This document shows positions 18,915 to 27,624 of a stretch of DNA of 64,000 nucleotides, one piece after another. How positions within the stretch are numbered: the first letter of the stretch is position 1; every line of letters starts with the position of its first letter. The notes under the pieces were generated by a model. The model worked only from the letters and a program-made list of their open reading frames with translations. It searched no databases and was not told where the DNA came from. Source of the stretch: Pseudomonas sp. NKUCC02_KPG. GTDB taxonomy: Bacteria > Pseudomonadota > Gammaproteobacteria > Pseudomonadales > Pseudomonadaceae. A program made the translations under genes and the position numbers. The stretch is from assembly GCF_019345465.1 (NCBI RefSeq), contig NZ_JAHKRC010000018.1, positions 60,114-124,113 of the forward strand. The letters are read 5' to 3'.

Positions 18915-20477
18915 TTACAGGTGAATGGCGCCCATATCCAGTCGGCCGCGATCATTGTCGCCGTGATCGCCTTTTGGTGGGACATGATGGACTTTCACGA
19001 CCTGGTCGCCTTGCAGTGTTTCAAGATGGATATCGAAGCCCCACAAGCGGTGCAGGTGTTTCAAGACCTCGTCGGTTGATTCGCCCAAGGGTTTGCGGTC
19101 ATGTTGCTGGTGGCGCAGGGTCAGGGAGCGGTCGCCACGGCGGTCGATACTCCAGATTTGTATGTTGGGTTCACGATTGCCCAGGTTGTACTGGGCAGCC
19201 AGGGTTTCACGAATGATGCGGTAACCGTTCTCGTCGTGAATGGCGGGTACCAGCAAGTCGTCTTTTTGATCGTCGTCCATGATGCTGAACAATTTCAGAT
19301 CGCGGATTACTTTGGGTGACAGGTATTGCAGGATAAAACTCTCGTCCTTGAAACTGCTCATGGCGAACTTGATGCTTGATAGCCAGTCGCTGCCTGCCAG
19401 GTCAGGGAACCAGTAACGGTCCTCGTCGGTTGGGTGTTCGCAAATGCGCCGGATGTCGCAATACATTGCAAACCCCAGTGCGTAGGGGTTGATGCCGCTG
19501 TAGTAAGGGCTGTCAAAGCCGGGTTGGAACACCACGCTGGTGTGGGAAATGAGGAACTCCATCATGAAGCCTTCGGTCACCAGGCCTTCGTCGTAGAGGT
19601 CGTTCATCAAGGTGTAGTGCCAGAAAGTAGCCCAGCCCTCGTTCATCACTTGCGTTTGCCGTTGTGGGTAAAAGTATTGTGCAATCTTGCGCACGATACG
19701 CACAACTTCGCGTTGCCAGGGCTCCAGCAGCGGCGCGTGTTTTTCTATGAAATAGAGGATGTTTTCCTGAGGTTCGTCGGGGAAGCGCGCGTTATCTTTC
19801 TCGCTTAGTTTGTCTGCGCTTTTAGGGATGGTGCGCCACAAATCGTTAATCTGCTTTTGCAGATGCTCTTCGCGCTCTTTTTGGCGACGGCGTTCCTCTT
19901 CAGCTGAAATCGGATCGGGTCGTTTGTAGCGGTCTACACCGTAGTTCATCAAGGCATGGCAGGAGTCGAGCAGGTCCTCGACCGCATCGATGCCGTGGCG
20001 CTCCTCACATTGCATGATGTACTGCTTGGCGAACACCAGGTAGTCGATGATCGAACTGGCGTCCGTCCAGGTGCGAAACAGGTAGTTACCCTTGAAGAAG
20101 CTGTTATGCCCATAGCACGCATGGGCCACCACCAGTGCTTGCATGCAGATGGTGTTTTCTTCCATCAGGTAAGCAATGCACGGGTCAGAGTTGATGACGA
20201 TTTCGTAGGCCAGCCCCATCTGCCCACGGGTGTATGACTTTTCGGTGCTCAAAAAGTGTTTGCCATAGGACCAGTGGTGATACCCCAGCGGCATGCCCAC
20301 TGAAGCGTAGGCGTCCATCATCTGTTCGGCAGTAATCACTTCGATCTGGTTGGGATAGGTATCCAGCGCATAGCGTTCGGCCAGGCGACCGATTTCACGG
20401 TCGTAAGCCTGGATCAGGTCAAAGGTCCACTCTGAGCCAGTGGAGATGGGTTGGCGTTTATTCTCTTTGGCGGTCAT
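18915..20477 (-). CDS. SpoVR family protein (YcgB-like)
   Basis: A 520-residue protein of the SpoVR/YcgB family; its biochemical function is not established. Recognisable segments are EWTFDLIQAYDREIGRLAERYALDTYPNQIEVITAEQMMDAYASVGMPLGYHHWSYGK split over residues 15-75 and the central MNEGWATFWHYTLMNDLYDEG. HACYGHNSFF and NEGWATFWH look like metal-ligand patterns, which is my inference. It is the last gene of the prkA-yeaH-spoVR group and overlaps yeaH by 4 bases. In enterobacteria this trio is a stationary-phase/starvation regulon. Confidence 0.92.
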   Translation of the reverse strand: MTAKENKRQPISTGSEWTFDLIQAYDREIGRLAERYALDTYPNQIEVITAEQMMDAYASVGMPLGYHHWSYGKHFLSTEKSYTRGQMGLAYEIVINSDPCIAYLMEENTICMQALVVAHACYGHNSFFKGNYLFRTWTDASSIIDYLVFAKQYIMQCEERHGIDAVEDLLDSCHALMNYGVDRYKRPDPISAEEERRRQKEREEHLQKQINDLWRTIPKSADKLSEKDNARFPDEPQENILYFIEKHAPLLEPWQREVVRIVRKIAQYFYPQRQTQVMNEGWATFWHYTLMNDLYDEGLVTEGFMMEFLISHTSVVFQPGFDSPYYSGINPYALGFAMYCDIRRICEHPTDEDRYWFPDLAGSDWLSSIKFAMSSFKDESFILQYLSPKVIRDLKLFSIMDDDQKDDLLVPAIHDENGYRIIRETLAAQYNLGNREPNIQIWSIDRRGDRSLTLRHQQHDRKPLGESTDEVLKHLHRLWGFDIHLETLQGDQVVKVHHVPPKGDHGDNDRGRLDMGAIHL

Positions 20478-21748
20478 GTCACTAACCTGCGCTGGAAGAG
20501 TTCACGGAAGACCGGATAAATATCGCCGGCCGAGACCAGTTGTTGCTGCGCGAAGGTGTCGGAAAACGCCTCGCTGATGCGTTCGTATTCGTACCAGAGG
20601 GCCTGATGTTCGCGCGGTGTAATCTCTACATAAGTGTAGTACTGCACGAATGGCATGATCTGGTTGATCAGAATGTCGCGGCAAATGGGTGAGTCATCGT
20701 TCCAGTTATCCCCGTCAGAGGCTTGCGCTGCGTAGATATTCCACTCGTTGGTGGGGTAGCGCTCGGCCATGATCTCCTGCATCAGTTTGAGTGCGCTTGA
20801 GACGATGGTGCCGCCGGTTTCTCTTGAGTAGAAAAACTCCTCTTCATCCACTTCGCGTGCACTGGTGTGGTGGCGAATAAACACGACGTCGATTTTGTCG
20901 TAGTTCCGCTTCAGGAACAGGTACAGCAAGATGAAAAATCGTTTGGCGATGTCTTTCGTGGCTTGGGTCATGGAGCCAGAAACGTCCATCAGGCAGAACA
21001 TGACGGCCTTGGAGCTGGGGTTGGGTTGCTTGACCAGCAGGTTGTACTTGAGGTCAAAGGTATCGAGGAAAGGTACGCGGTGAATTCGTGCGCTAAGTTT
21101 CTCGATTTCGGCCTCTACGGCTTTGATATCGCCGAAGTTATCGGGCTCTTCGCGCTTTAATCGTTCCAGCTCAGCCTTGGCCTCCCTGAGTTTTGCCCGA
21201 CTGCTGCCTGAAAGGGCAATGCGCCGGGCGTGAGCTGAGCGCAAGGTACGAATGATATTGATGCGAGACGGGTTGCCCTCGTTGCTGATACCGGCGCGTA
21301 CGGTTTTAAAGGTGTCAGTTCCGGTCAGGTTGCGTTTGACCAGATTGGGGAGTTCAAGGTCTTCGAACATGAATTCGAGGAACTCTTCCTGGGTAATCTG
21401 GAATACGAACTCATCCATGCCTTCGCCGGAATTGCCAGCTTTTCCGGGCCCACCGCCGCCGCCCGCTCCGCCTTGAGGCCGGGGAATGTGTTCGCCGCTG
21501 GTGAACTCCTTGTTGCCAGGGTGAACTACGGTTTGCTTGCCACCGCGCCCATGGTGAAGCACCGGCTCATCGATATCGCGGCCGGGAATGCTGATTTGCT
21601 CGCCATGTTCCATATCCGTTATGGAGCGGCGGCCCACGGCCTCTTCTACGGCCTTTTTGATGTGGTCACGGTAGCGCCGCAGAAAGCGCTGACGGTTTAC
21701 CGTGCTCTTGTTCTTGCCATTGAGGCGTCGGTCGATCACATAGCTCAT
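20474..21748 (-). CDS. yeaH: YeaH/YhbH family protein (DUF444, von Willebrand A-like)
   Basis: A 424-residue protein that starts SYVIDRRLNGKNKSTVNRQRF. A Gly-rich linker lies at about residues 92-105 (PQGGAGGGGGPGKAG). The C-terminal half has the VWA-like MFCLMDVSGSM with the DxSxS metal-site pattern. YeaH-type proteins accompany PrkA-type kinases and SpoVR proteins; in E. coli yeaG-yeaH are induced in nitrogen starvation. The direct role is unknown. It is 102 bases after prkA, the gap being filled by an inverted repeat. Confidence 0.93.
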   Translation of the reverse strand: MSYVIDRRLNGKNKSTVNRQRFLRRYRDHIKKAVEEAVGRRSITDMEHGEQISIPGRDIDEPVLHHGRGGKQTVVHPGNKEFTSGEHIPRPQGGAGGGGGPGKAGNSGEGMDEFVFQITQEEFLEFMFEDLELPNLVKRNLTGTDTFKTVRAGISNEGNPSRINIIRTLRSAHARRIALSGSSRAKLREAKAELERLKREEPDNFGDIKAVEAEIEKLSARIHRVPFLDTFDLKYNLLVKQPNPSSKAVMFCLMDVSGSMTQATKDIAKRFFILLYLFLKRNYDKIDVVFIRHHTSAREVDEEEFFYSRETGGTIVSSALKLMQEIMAERYPTNEWNIYAAQASDGDNWNDDSPICRDILINQIMPFVQYYTYVEITPREHQALWYEYERISEAFSDTFAQQQLVSAGDIYPVFRELFQRRLVT

Positions 21749-21771
21749 TAGGCCCTCCGGGCAGCTTCAAG

Positions 21772-21846
21772 TTGTGAGCTGCAAGCTGCAAGTCCAGGCA
21801 ATTGCGCGTGCCTGGTCCTTGCAGCTTGAGGCTTGAGGCTTACAGC
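21772..21846. repeat. Imperfect inverted repeat of the AGCTGCAAG type
   Basis: AGCTTCAAGTTGTGAGCTGC and following bases pair imperfectly with CTTGCAGCTTGAGGCTTG on the other side of a CCAGGCAATTGCGCGTGCCTGG hairpin centre. It lies in the prkA-yeaH gap. The core AGCTGCAAG recurs in the palindrome at 59290-59321, suggesting a third dispersed repeat family. Confidence 0.65.
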
Positions 21847-21850
21847 TGCC

Positions 21851-23773
21851 TCACTGCGACTTGCGGACCCGCAGGTACCACTCGGAGAGCAGCCGTACTT
21901 GTTTGTCGGTATAGCCGCGTTCGACCATTCGAGTGACGAAGTCGTTGTGTTTCTGTTGGTCCTCTTTGCTCGCCTTGGCGTTGAAACTGATAACCGGCAG
22001 CAGGTCCTCGGTGTTGGAGAACATTTTCTTCTCGATCACCACGCGCAACTTCTCGTAGCTGAGCCAGGTAGGGTTCTTGCCGTTGTTGTTGGCGCGGGCA
22101 CGCAGAACGAAATTGACGATTTCGTTGCGGAAATCTTTCGGGTTGCTGATGCCGGCCGGTTTTTCGATTTTTTCCAGTTCTTCGTTCAGGGCTACGCGGT
22201 TGAGGATCTCACCGGTTTCCGGATCGCGGTATTCCTGGTCCTGAATCCAGAAGTCGGCGTACAGCACGTAGCGATCGAAGATGTTTTGCCCGTATTCGCT
22301 GTAGGACTCCAGGTAAGCCGTCTGGATTTCCTTGCCGATAAACTCGATGTAGCGCGGCGCCAGGTATTCCTTGAGGAAGCGCAGGTAGCGCTCACGGGTT
22401 TCGGCCTGGAACTGTTCCTGCTCGATCTGCTGTTCGAGTACATAGAGCAGGTGAACGGGGTTTGCTGCAATTTCGTGGGGATCGAAGTTGAATACCTTGG
22501 ACAGGATCTTGAACGCGAATCGGGTCGAAAGCCCGTTCATGCCTTCGTCGACGCCCGCGTTGTCGCGGTATTCCTGAATGGATTTGGCTTTCGGATCGGT
22601 GTCCTTGAGGTTCTCACCGTCATATACCCGCATCTTGGAGTAGATGTTGGAGTTTTCCGGCTCTTTGAGGCGCGAAAGAACAGTGAACTGGGCCAGCATT
22701 TTCAAGGTGTCGGGTGCGCAATGGGCTTTGGCCAGTGAGCTGTTGAACAGCAGTTTGTCGTAGATTTTTACTTCGTCACTGACGCGCAGGCAGTACGGCA
22801 CTTTGACGATGTAGATCCGGTCGATAAACGCTTCGTTGTTCTTGTTGTTGCGGAAGGTGTGCCACTCCGATTCGTTTGAGTGGGCCAACAGGATACCGGT
22901 AAACGGAATGGCCCCCAGACCTTCGGTACTGTTGTAGTTGCCTTCTTGAGTGGCAGTCAGCAGTGGGTGCAGCACCTTGATCGGCGCCTTGAACATCTCC
23001 ACGAATTCCATCAGGCCCTGGTTGGACCGGCACAGCGCGCCCGAATAGCTGTAGGCATCGGCGTCGTTCTGCGGGAATTCTTCCAGTTTTCGAATATCAA
23101 CCTTGCCGACCAGGGCTGAAATGTCCTGGTTGTTTTCATCGCCGGGTTCGGTTTTGGCGACACCGATCTGGTTGAGAATCGAGGGATAGAGTTTCACTAC
23201 GCGGAACTGGCTGATGTCACCACCAAATTCGGCCAGACGCTTGGTGGCCCACGGCGACATGATGGTACTCAAGTAGCGTTTCGGGATGCCGAAATCTTCT
23301 TCGAGGATCGCGCCATCTTCTGTGGCGTTGAACAGCCCCAAAGGCGATTCGAAGACCGGCGAGCCCTTGATCGCATAGAAGGGCACCTTTTCGATCAGTT
23401 GCTTTAGCTTTTCGGCAAGGGATGACTTGCCGCCCCCGACCGGGCCCAGCAGGTAGAGGATTTGTTTCTTCTCTTCCAGGCCCTGCGCAGCATGGCGGAA
23501 GTAGGAGACGATCTGGTCAATGCATTCTTCCATCCCATGGAAGTCTTCAAAGGCCGGATAACGACGAATCACCTTGTTGGAGAAGATTCGTGACAGACGA
23601 GAGTCGTTTGAGGTGTCCAGCAGTTCCGGTTCACCAATGGCCAGCAGTAGCCTTTCAGCAGCAGAGGCATAAGTGCTTTTGTCTTGCTTGCACAGCTCCA
23701 GATACTCCTGGAGCGTGAGCTCTTCCTGGCGTGTGGATTCAAAGCGTTGTTGGAAGTGGCTAAAAATACTCAT
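21851..23773 (-). CDS. prkA: PrkA-type serine protein kinase / AAA+ protein (YeaG)
   Basis: A 640-residue protein from the ATG at 23773, which has GAGGTGAC in front; an upstream in-frame ATG would add 20 residues and lacks family support. MSIFSHFQQRFESTRQEELTL opens the PrkA AAA domain with Walker A LLGPVGGGKSSL at about 105 and the long AAA core. The C-terminal PrkA domain ends near EWYLRVRKSQ. Family members are described as stress-linked Ser/Thr kinases, and in B. subtilis also as having protease activity. It heads the prkA-yeaH-spoVR operon. Confidence 0.94.
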   Translation of the reverse strand: MSIFSHFQQRFESTRQEELTLQEYLELCKQDKSTYASAAERLLLAIGEPELLDTSNDSRLSRIFSNKVIRRYPAFEDFHGMEECIDQIVSYFRHAAQGLEEKKQILYLLGPVGGGKSSLAEKLKQLIEKVPFYAIKGSPVFESPLGLFNATEDGAILEEDFGIPKRYLSTIMSPWATKRLAEFGGDISQFRVVKLYPSILNQIGVAKTEPGDENNQDISALVGKVDIRKLEEFPQNDADAYSYSGALCRSNQGLMEFVEMFKAPIKVLHPLLTATQEGNYNSTEGLGAIPFTGILLAHSNESEWHTFRNNKNNEAFIDRIYIVKVPYCLRVSDEVKIYDKLLFNSSLAKAHCAPDTLKMLAQFTVLSRLKEPENSNIYSKMRVYDGENLKDTDPKAKSIQEYRDNAGVDEGMNGLSTRFAFKILSKVFNFDPHEIAANPVHLLYVLEQQIEQEQFQAETRERYLRFLKEYLAPRYIEFIGKEIQTAYLESYSEYGQNIFDRYVLYADFWIQDQEYRDPETGEILNRVALNEELEKIEKPAGISNPKDFRNEIVNFVLRARANNNGKNPTWLSYEKLRVVIEKKMFSNTEDLLPVISFNAKASKEDQQKHNDFVTRMVERGYTDKQVRLLSEWYLRVRKSQ

Positions 23774-24030
23774 GACGTCACCTCGCTCGATACGTGGAGT
23801 CGGCGATAGATCGGTCAGTTCGAGTGCTGGCATGCAGCAGCATTTCAGCTGCTGTGTACCCCCCAGGACACCATCAAGGTGGCTAAGCCCTTGAAGTTAC
23901 TACCGATGATCCATTCGCCGGTGTACCGGCTCTCCCCAGATTTGGATGGCCTGAGGTAAAGGATAGTTGGTAATCCGGGAGGTCAAGGCGAGATGCATGA
24001 ATTGTTGCGCCTGACCGTTGGTCAGGAAGG

Positions 24031-24061
24031 GCGCCAGCCCTCTGATACCGGGGGCTGGCGC
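24031..24061. other. Strong hairpin between glpE and prkA
   Basis: Perfect 10-base arms GCGCCAGCCC and GGGCTGGCGC around an 11-base loop, just beyond the glpE stop. On the minus strand the T-run comes before, not after, the stem, so it is not a canonical intrinsic terminator for glpE. It may protect the 3' end of the lptD-glpE operon mRNA. The rest of the 300-base gap shows no gene; the prkA promoter presumably lies in it. Confidence 0.45.
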
Positions 24062-24072
24062 TGAAAAAAATA

Positions 24073-24402
24073 TTATTCGGCAGTGCTTTGCGCGGTTTCG
24101 TTCGGATAAGTTGCACGCCACAGCTCGAAGCCGCCATCAAGGCTGTAGACCTCGCTAAAACCCTGGCTCACCAAATACGCCGCGGCGCTTTGGCTGGAGT
24201 TGCCGTGGTAACAGGCAACGATCAGGGGGGCGTCGAGGTCGGCGTTGGCGATGAAGTCATGCAGTGAGTGGTTGTCCAGGTGCTTCGCGCCGCTGATATG
24301 ACTGGCGGCAAAGGCCTGTGGATCACGCACATCAACTACGACGGCGCCTTGTTCGCGCAAGGCCTGGGCCTGCTCTGGCGGGATACGTTTGAATTCGGTC
24401 AT
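24073..24402 (-). CDS. glpE: Thiosulfate sulfurtransferase (single rhodanese domain) GlpE
   Basis: A 109-residue single-domain rhodanese. The active-site loop is CYHGNSS with Cys64, the sulfur-carrying residue, matching the E. coli GlpE loop. VVVDVRDPQAFAASHISGAKHL is the usual rhodanese first half. It can transfer sulfur from thiosulfate to cyanide or thioredoxin in vitro; the physiological acceptor is unclear. It lies 33 bases after apaH and ends the lptD-apaH gene row. Confidence 0.94.
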   Translation of the reverse strand: MTEFKRIPPEQAQALREQGAVVVDVRDPQAFAASHISGAKHLDNHSLHDFIANADLDAPLIVACYHGNSSQSAAAYLVSQGFSEVYSLDGGFELWRATYPNETAQSTAE

Positions 24403-24435
24403 GGGGAGATTCCTGTGGCCTGACAGCGGGCGCGG

Positions 24436-25317
24436 TTAGCTGGCGCCCAAGGGTTGGGAAGGTGGGGCGGTTTGCACGGCGATGGAGGGCGCCGCAAGGG
24501 CCGGGTCGTCGCAATCGCAGATCAGGCGCTGACCGGTATCGACGTTGAGCAGAGTCATGGCGCCTCCCCAGACACAGCCAGTATCGAGAGCGAAGATGCC
24601 AGGCTCCTTGCAGTTGCCTTCCAGCGCTGCCCAATGCCCAAAGATGATCTTGAGCCCTTGGGTTTTGCGTTCTTTATAACTGAACCAAGGCGCGTAGCCT
24701 GGCGGTGCGCTACCGATGCCTTCTTTGCTTTTGAGGTCGAGCTTGCCTTCTCGGGTACAAAAACGCATCCGGGTGAAATAGTTGGTGATAACCCGTAAAC
24801 GGGTGACGCCCGTCAGCTCGTTGTCCCACTTGGCAGGGTCGTTGCCGTACATTCCGTCCAGGTAAGGCCCGATGAGGTTGTCATCACGCAACGCATGTTC
24901 AACTTCACTGGCACACTTGAGGGCTTTCTTCAGTGTCCACTGCGGCGGTATTCCTGCATGCACCAGTGCAATATTGCGCTCGGCATCGTGATGCAGAAGA
25001 GGTTGCTGGCGTAACCAGCTCAGCAGTTCATCACAATCGGGAGCCTGGAGGATTTCACGCAGGGTATCGCCTTTTTTCAGGCGCTCGGCGTTATGGCCGA
25101 CGGCCAGCAGGTGTAGGTCATGGTTGCCCAGCACGCACACCAGTGATTCTCGCATGCGGTACAAAAAGCGCAGGGTTTCCAGCGATTCCGGGCCACGGTT
25201 GACCAGGTCGCCCACCAGCCAGAGCTTGTCTCTGTCAGGGGCGAAGGCTACGCGTTCGAGCAGGCGTTTGAGAGGCTTCAGGCAGCCTTGCAGATCGCCA
25301 ACGGCATATACCGCCAT
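24436..25317 (-). CDS. apaH: Diadenosine tetraphosphatase (symmetrical) ApaH
   Basis: A 293-residue metallophosphatase that splits Ap4A to two ADP and can decap Np4-capped RNAs. It has the phosphoesterase motifs YAVGDLQGC, LVGDLVNRGPES and VLGNHDLHLLAVG at the N-terminus and the family-specific IFGHWAALEG near the C-terminus. The start codon overlaps the apaG stop by one base. Full length relative to the Pseudomonas family. Confidence 0.96.
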   Translation of the reverse strand: MAVYAVGDLQGCLKPLKRLLERVAFAPDRDKLWLVGDLVNRGPESLETLRFLYRMRESLVCVLGNHDLHLLAVGHNAERLKKGDTLREILQAPDCDELLSWLRQQPLLHHDAERNIALVHAGIPPQWTLKKALKCASEVEHALRDDNLIGPYLDGMYGNDPAKWDNELTGVTRLRVITNYFTRMRFCTREGKLDLKSKEGIGSAPPGYAPWFSYKERKTQGLKIIFGHWAALEGNCKEPGIFALDTGCVWGGAMTLLNVDTGQRLICDCDDPALAAPSIAVQTAPPSQPLGAS

Positions 25318-25697
25318 CAGTGCAGGGCCCCGGGGACCGCAAGGCGGAAGGGCGCAATGACGGCTTTGAACTCATGACCGTCGTCGGCATGCATCAGGTA
25401 GCTGCCTTGCATGGTGCCGACTTTGGTCGTGATGACCGAACCGCTGCTGTAGGAGTGCTCGCTACCGGGGGCGATTGTAGGTTGCAAACCCACAACGCCA
25501 GCGCCACGAACTTCTTCTACATGGCCATCGCCGTCGGTGATTACCCAATGCCGGGACAGCAGTTTTGCGGGTATTGAGCCGTTATTGCGCACCGTGATGG
25601 TATAGGCAAAGGCAAAACGCTGATGTTCAGGCTGCGATTGTTCTGGCAGGTAACGCGTGACGACACTGACGTCGACCAGGTAGCGGGGATCGTGCAT
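25317..25697 (-). CDS. apaG: ApaG (CorD) protein
   Basis: A 126-residue beta-sandwich protein. The start at 25697 (MHDPRYLVDVSV) is preceded by TAAGG and fits the family length; a start ten codons upstream is less likely. Conserved segments are FAFAYTITVRNNG, LLSRHWVITDGDG and the glycine-rich PGSEHSYSSGSVI...GTMQGSYLM. The function is not fully known; it is linked to ApaH and to metal tolerance in enterics. It lies in the conserved ksgA-apaG-apaH order. Confidence 0.95.
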   Translation of the reverse strand: MHDPRYLVDVSVVTRYLPEQSQPEHQRFAFAYTITVRNNGSIPAKLLSRHWVITDGDGHVEEVRGAGVVGLQPTIAPGSEHSYSSGSVITTKVGTMQGSYLMHADDGHEFKAVIAPFRLAVPGALH

Positions 25698-25819
25698 GCG
25701 AGAGGCCTTACGTGAAAGCGAAGACACAGTTCGGGATAAAACTGATGCCTGAGTCTAGGCCAAACAACGTGTACTAGGCCAGACGTTGCGTCCGGCCCAG
25801 TACCCGTTTTTCTCGGCAA

Positions 25820-26638
25820 TCAGTCGGCAGAGGGCGCTACGACAGGCTGTTCGCTGAGCTTGTCGGCCAGGCGCACAAAGGCGGCAAGGTCGAGTTGCTC
25901 CGGACGTTTGCTGCCATCAACGCCAGCGGCTTCGATTTCATCGTTGCTGAGCAAGGCTTTGAGGGTGTTGCGCAGGGTTTTACGACGCTGGTTGAATGCT
26001 TCACGAACCACGCGTTCAAGCAGTCGATGGTCCTTGGCTGGATGTGGCAGCACTTCGTGCGGCACCAGTCGGACAATTGCCGAATCAACTTTTGGCGGCG
26101 GATTGAATGCACCTGGGCCTACGTTGAACAGGTGTTCGACGCGGCAGTGGTACTGGACCATGATCGAAAGACGACCCCAGTCGCCACCGCCAGGACCGGC
26201 GGCCATGCGTTCAACCACTTCTTTTTGCAGCATGAAGTGCATGTCGCGGATCAGGTCGGCATTTTTCAGCAGGTGAAAAATCAGCGGTGTGGAGATGTTG
26301 TACGGCAGGTTGCCGACTACTCGCAGAGTACGGGGTGCAGCGTTGAGGCTTTTGAAGTCGAACTTCAGCGCGTCACCCTGGTGCAGGGTGAAGTTGCTCA
26401 TCCCTGCGAACTGCCGATTGAGGATCGGGATCAGGTCTTTGTCGAGTTCCACGACGTCAAGTTGACCACCGCTGTTGAGAATGCCTTCGGTCAGGGCCCC
26501 CTGGCCCGGGCCGATTTCCAGCAGGCGATCGTCAGCCTTGGCGTGGATGGCGCGCAGGATACGGTCAATAACGCCTGCATCGTGCAGGAAGTTCTGGCCA
26601 AAGCGCTTGCGCGCCTTGTGTTGGTATTGCTCGTTCAT
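25820..26638 (-). CDS. rsmA: 16S rRNA dimethyladenosine transferase KsgA (RsmA)
   Basis: A 272-residue SAM-dependent enzyme that dimethylates A1518 and A1519 of 16S rRNA (E. coli numbering) late in 30S assembly. RKRFGQNFLHD, the SAM motif LLEIGPGQGALTE and the catalytic NLPYNISTPLIFHLL are all present. Its start overlaps the pdxA stop by 4 bases. The 122-base gap before apaG may hold a weak promoter. Confidence 0.97.
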   Translation of the reverse strand: MNEQYQHKARKRFGQNFLHDAGVIDRILRAIHAKADDRLLEIGPGQGALTEGILNSGGQLDVVELDKDLIPILNRQFAGMSNFTLHQGDALKFDFKSLNAAPRTLRVVGNLPYNISTPLIFHLLKNADLIRDMHFMLQKEVVERMAAGPGGGDWGRLSIMVQYHCRVEHLFNVGPGAFNPPPKVDSAIVRLVPHEVLPHPAKDHRLLERVVREAFNQRRKTLRNTLKALLSNDEIEAAGVDGSKRPEQLDLAAFVRLADKLSEQPVVAPSAD

Positions 26639-27624
26639 ATACGGGTCTCGGCCATCTGGTAGGCGGTTTCCAGGGCGACTTGCAGGCTGCCGGTGTCGAT
26701 TTTGCCGCTACCTGCCAGATCCAGGGCGGTACCGTGGTCGACAGAGGTGCGGATAATCGGTAAGCCCAGGGTGATGTTGACTGCGGCACCAAACCCTTTG
26801 TACTTGAGTACGGGCAGGCCTTGGTCGTGGTACATCGCCAGCACTGCGTCGCAGTGTTCCAGATATTTGGGGGTAAACAGAGTGTCGGCAGGCAGCGGGC
26901 CACGCAGGTCCATGCCCTCGCTGCGCAGGCGCTCCAGGGTTGGTTCGATGATGTCGATTTCTTCATGGCCCAAGTGCCCGCCTTCACCGGCATGGGGGTT
27001 TAGCCCGCAGACCAGGATACGCGGTTGGGCAATGCCGAATTTTTGTTGCAGGTCGGCGTGCAGGATACGGGTAACCCGCATCAGTCGCTCGGAGGTGATT
27101 GCATCGCTGACCTGACGAAGTGGCAGGTGAGTCGTGACCAGAGCTACGCGCAGTCCGCGAGTGGCAAGCATCATTACCACTTGCTCGGTATGAGTCAGGT
27201 CAGCGAGGAATTCGGTGTGGCCAGAAAACGGAATGCCCGCTTCGTTAATCACGCCTTTGTGCACGGGGGCGGTGATCATTCCTGCAAAGTCGCCACTCAG
27301 GCAGCCTTGGGCGGCGCGGGTCAGGGTTTGCAGCACAAAGGCTGCGTTGGCCTTGTCCAGCGTGCCAGCGGTGACGGTGGCATTCAGGGGGGTATCCCAC
27401 ACGTACAAACTGCCTGCAGGCGCCGGTTGTTCGGGCCAGTTGCCAGGCCCTACAGACAGCAGGCTGACAGCCACACCGAGCTGCGCTGCCCGCTCAAGGA
27501 GCAGGTCGCGGCTGGTGATGGCAATCAGGGGGTGTGGCTGTTGCTGCGAGGCGAGCAGCAGGCACAGGTCTGGACCTATGCCTGCCGGTTCACCGGGTGT
27601 CAGGGCAAAGCGCTGTGCTTTCAC
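26635..27624 (-). CDS. pdxA: 4-hydroxythreonine-4-phosphate dehydrogenase
   Basis: A 329-residue enzyme of pyridoxal-5-phosphate synthesis that oxidises and decarboxylates 4-hydroxythreonine-4-phosphate using NAD. FALTPGEPAGIGPDL, MITAPVHKGVINEAGIPFSGHTE (split here by family motifs), VCGLNPHAGEGGHLG and YHDQGLPVLKY carry the substrate- and metal-binding residues. It overlaps surA and rsmA by 4 bases on each side, so the three genes are tightly coupled. Confidence 0.97.
   Translation of the reverse strand: MKAQRFALTPGEPAGIGPDLCLLLASQQQPHPLIAITSRDLLLERAAQLGVAVSLLSVGPGNWPEQPAPAGSLYVWDTPLNATVTAGTLDKANAAFVLQTLTRAAQGCLSGDFAGMITAPVHKGVINEAGIPFSGHTEFLADLTHTEQVVMMLATRGLRVALVTTHLPLRQVSDAITSERLMRVTRILHADLQQKFGIAQPRILVCGLNPHAGEGGHLGHEEIDIIEPTLERLRSEGMDLRGPLPADTLFTPKYLEHCDAVLAMYHDQGLPVLKYKGFGAAVNITLGLPIIRTSVDHGTALDLAGSGKIDTGSLQVALETAYQMAETRI

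Noticed and set aside
24031..24070. Hairpin with A-run as terminator for a plus-strand gene
   Set aside because: There is no plus-strand gene upstream, and for the minus-strand glpE the T-run is on the wrong side of the stem. Listed only as a hairpin.
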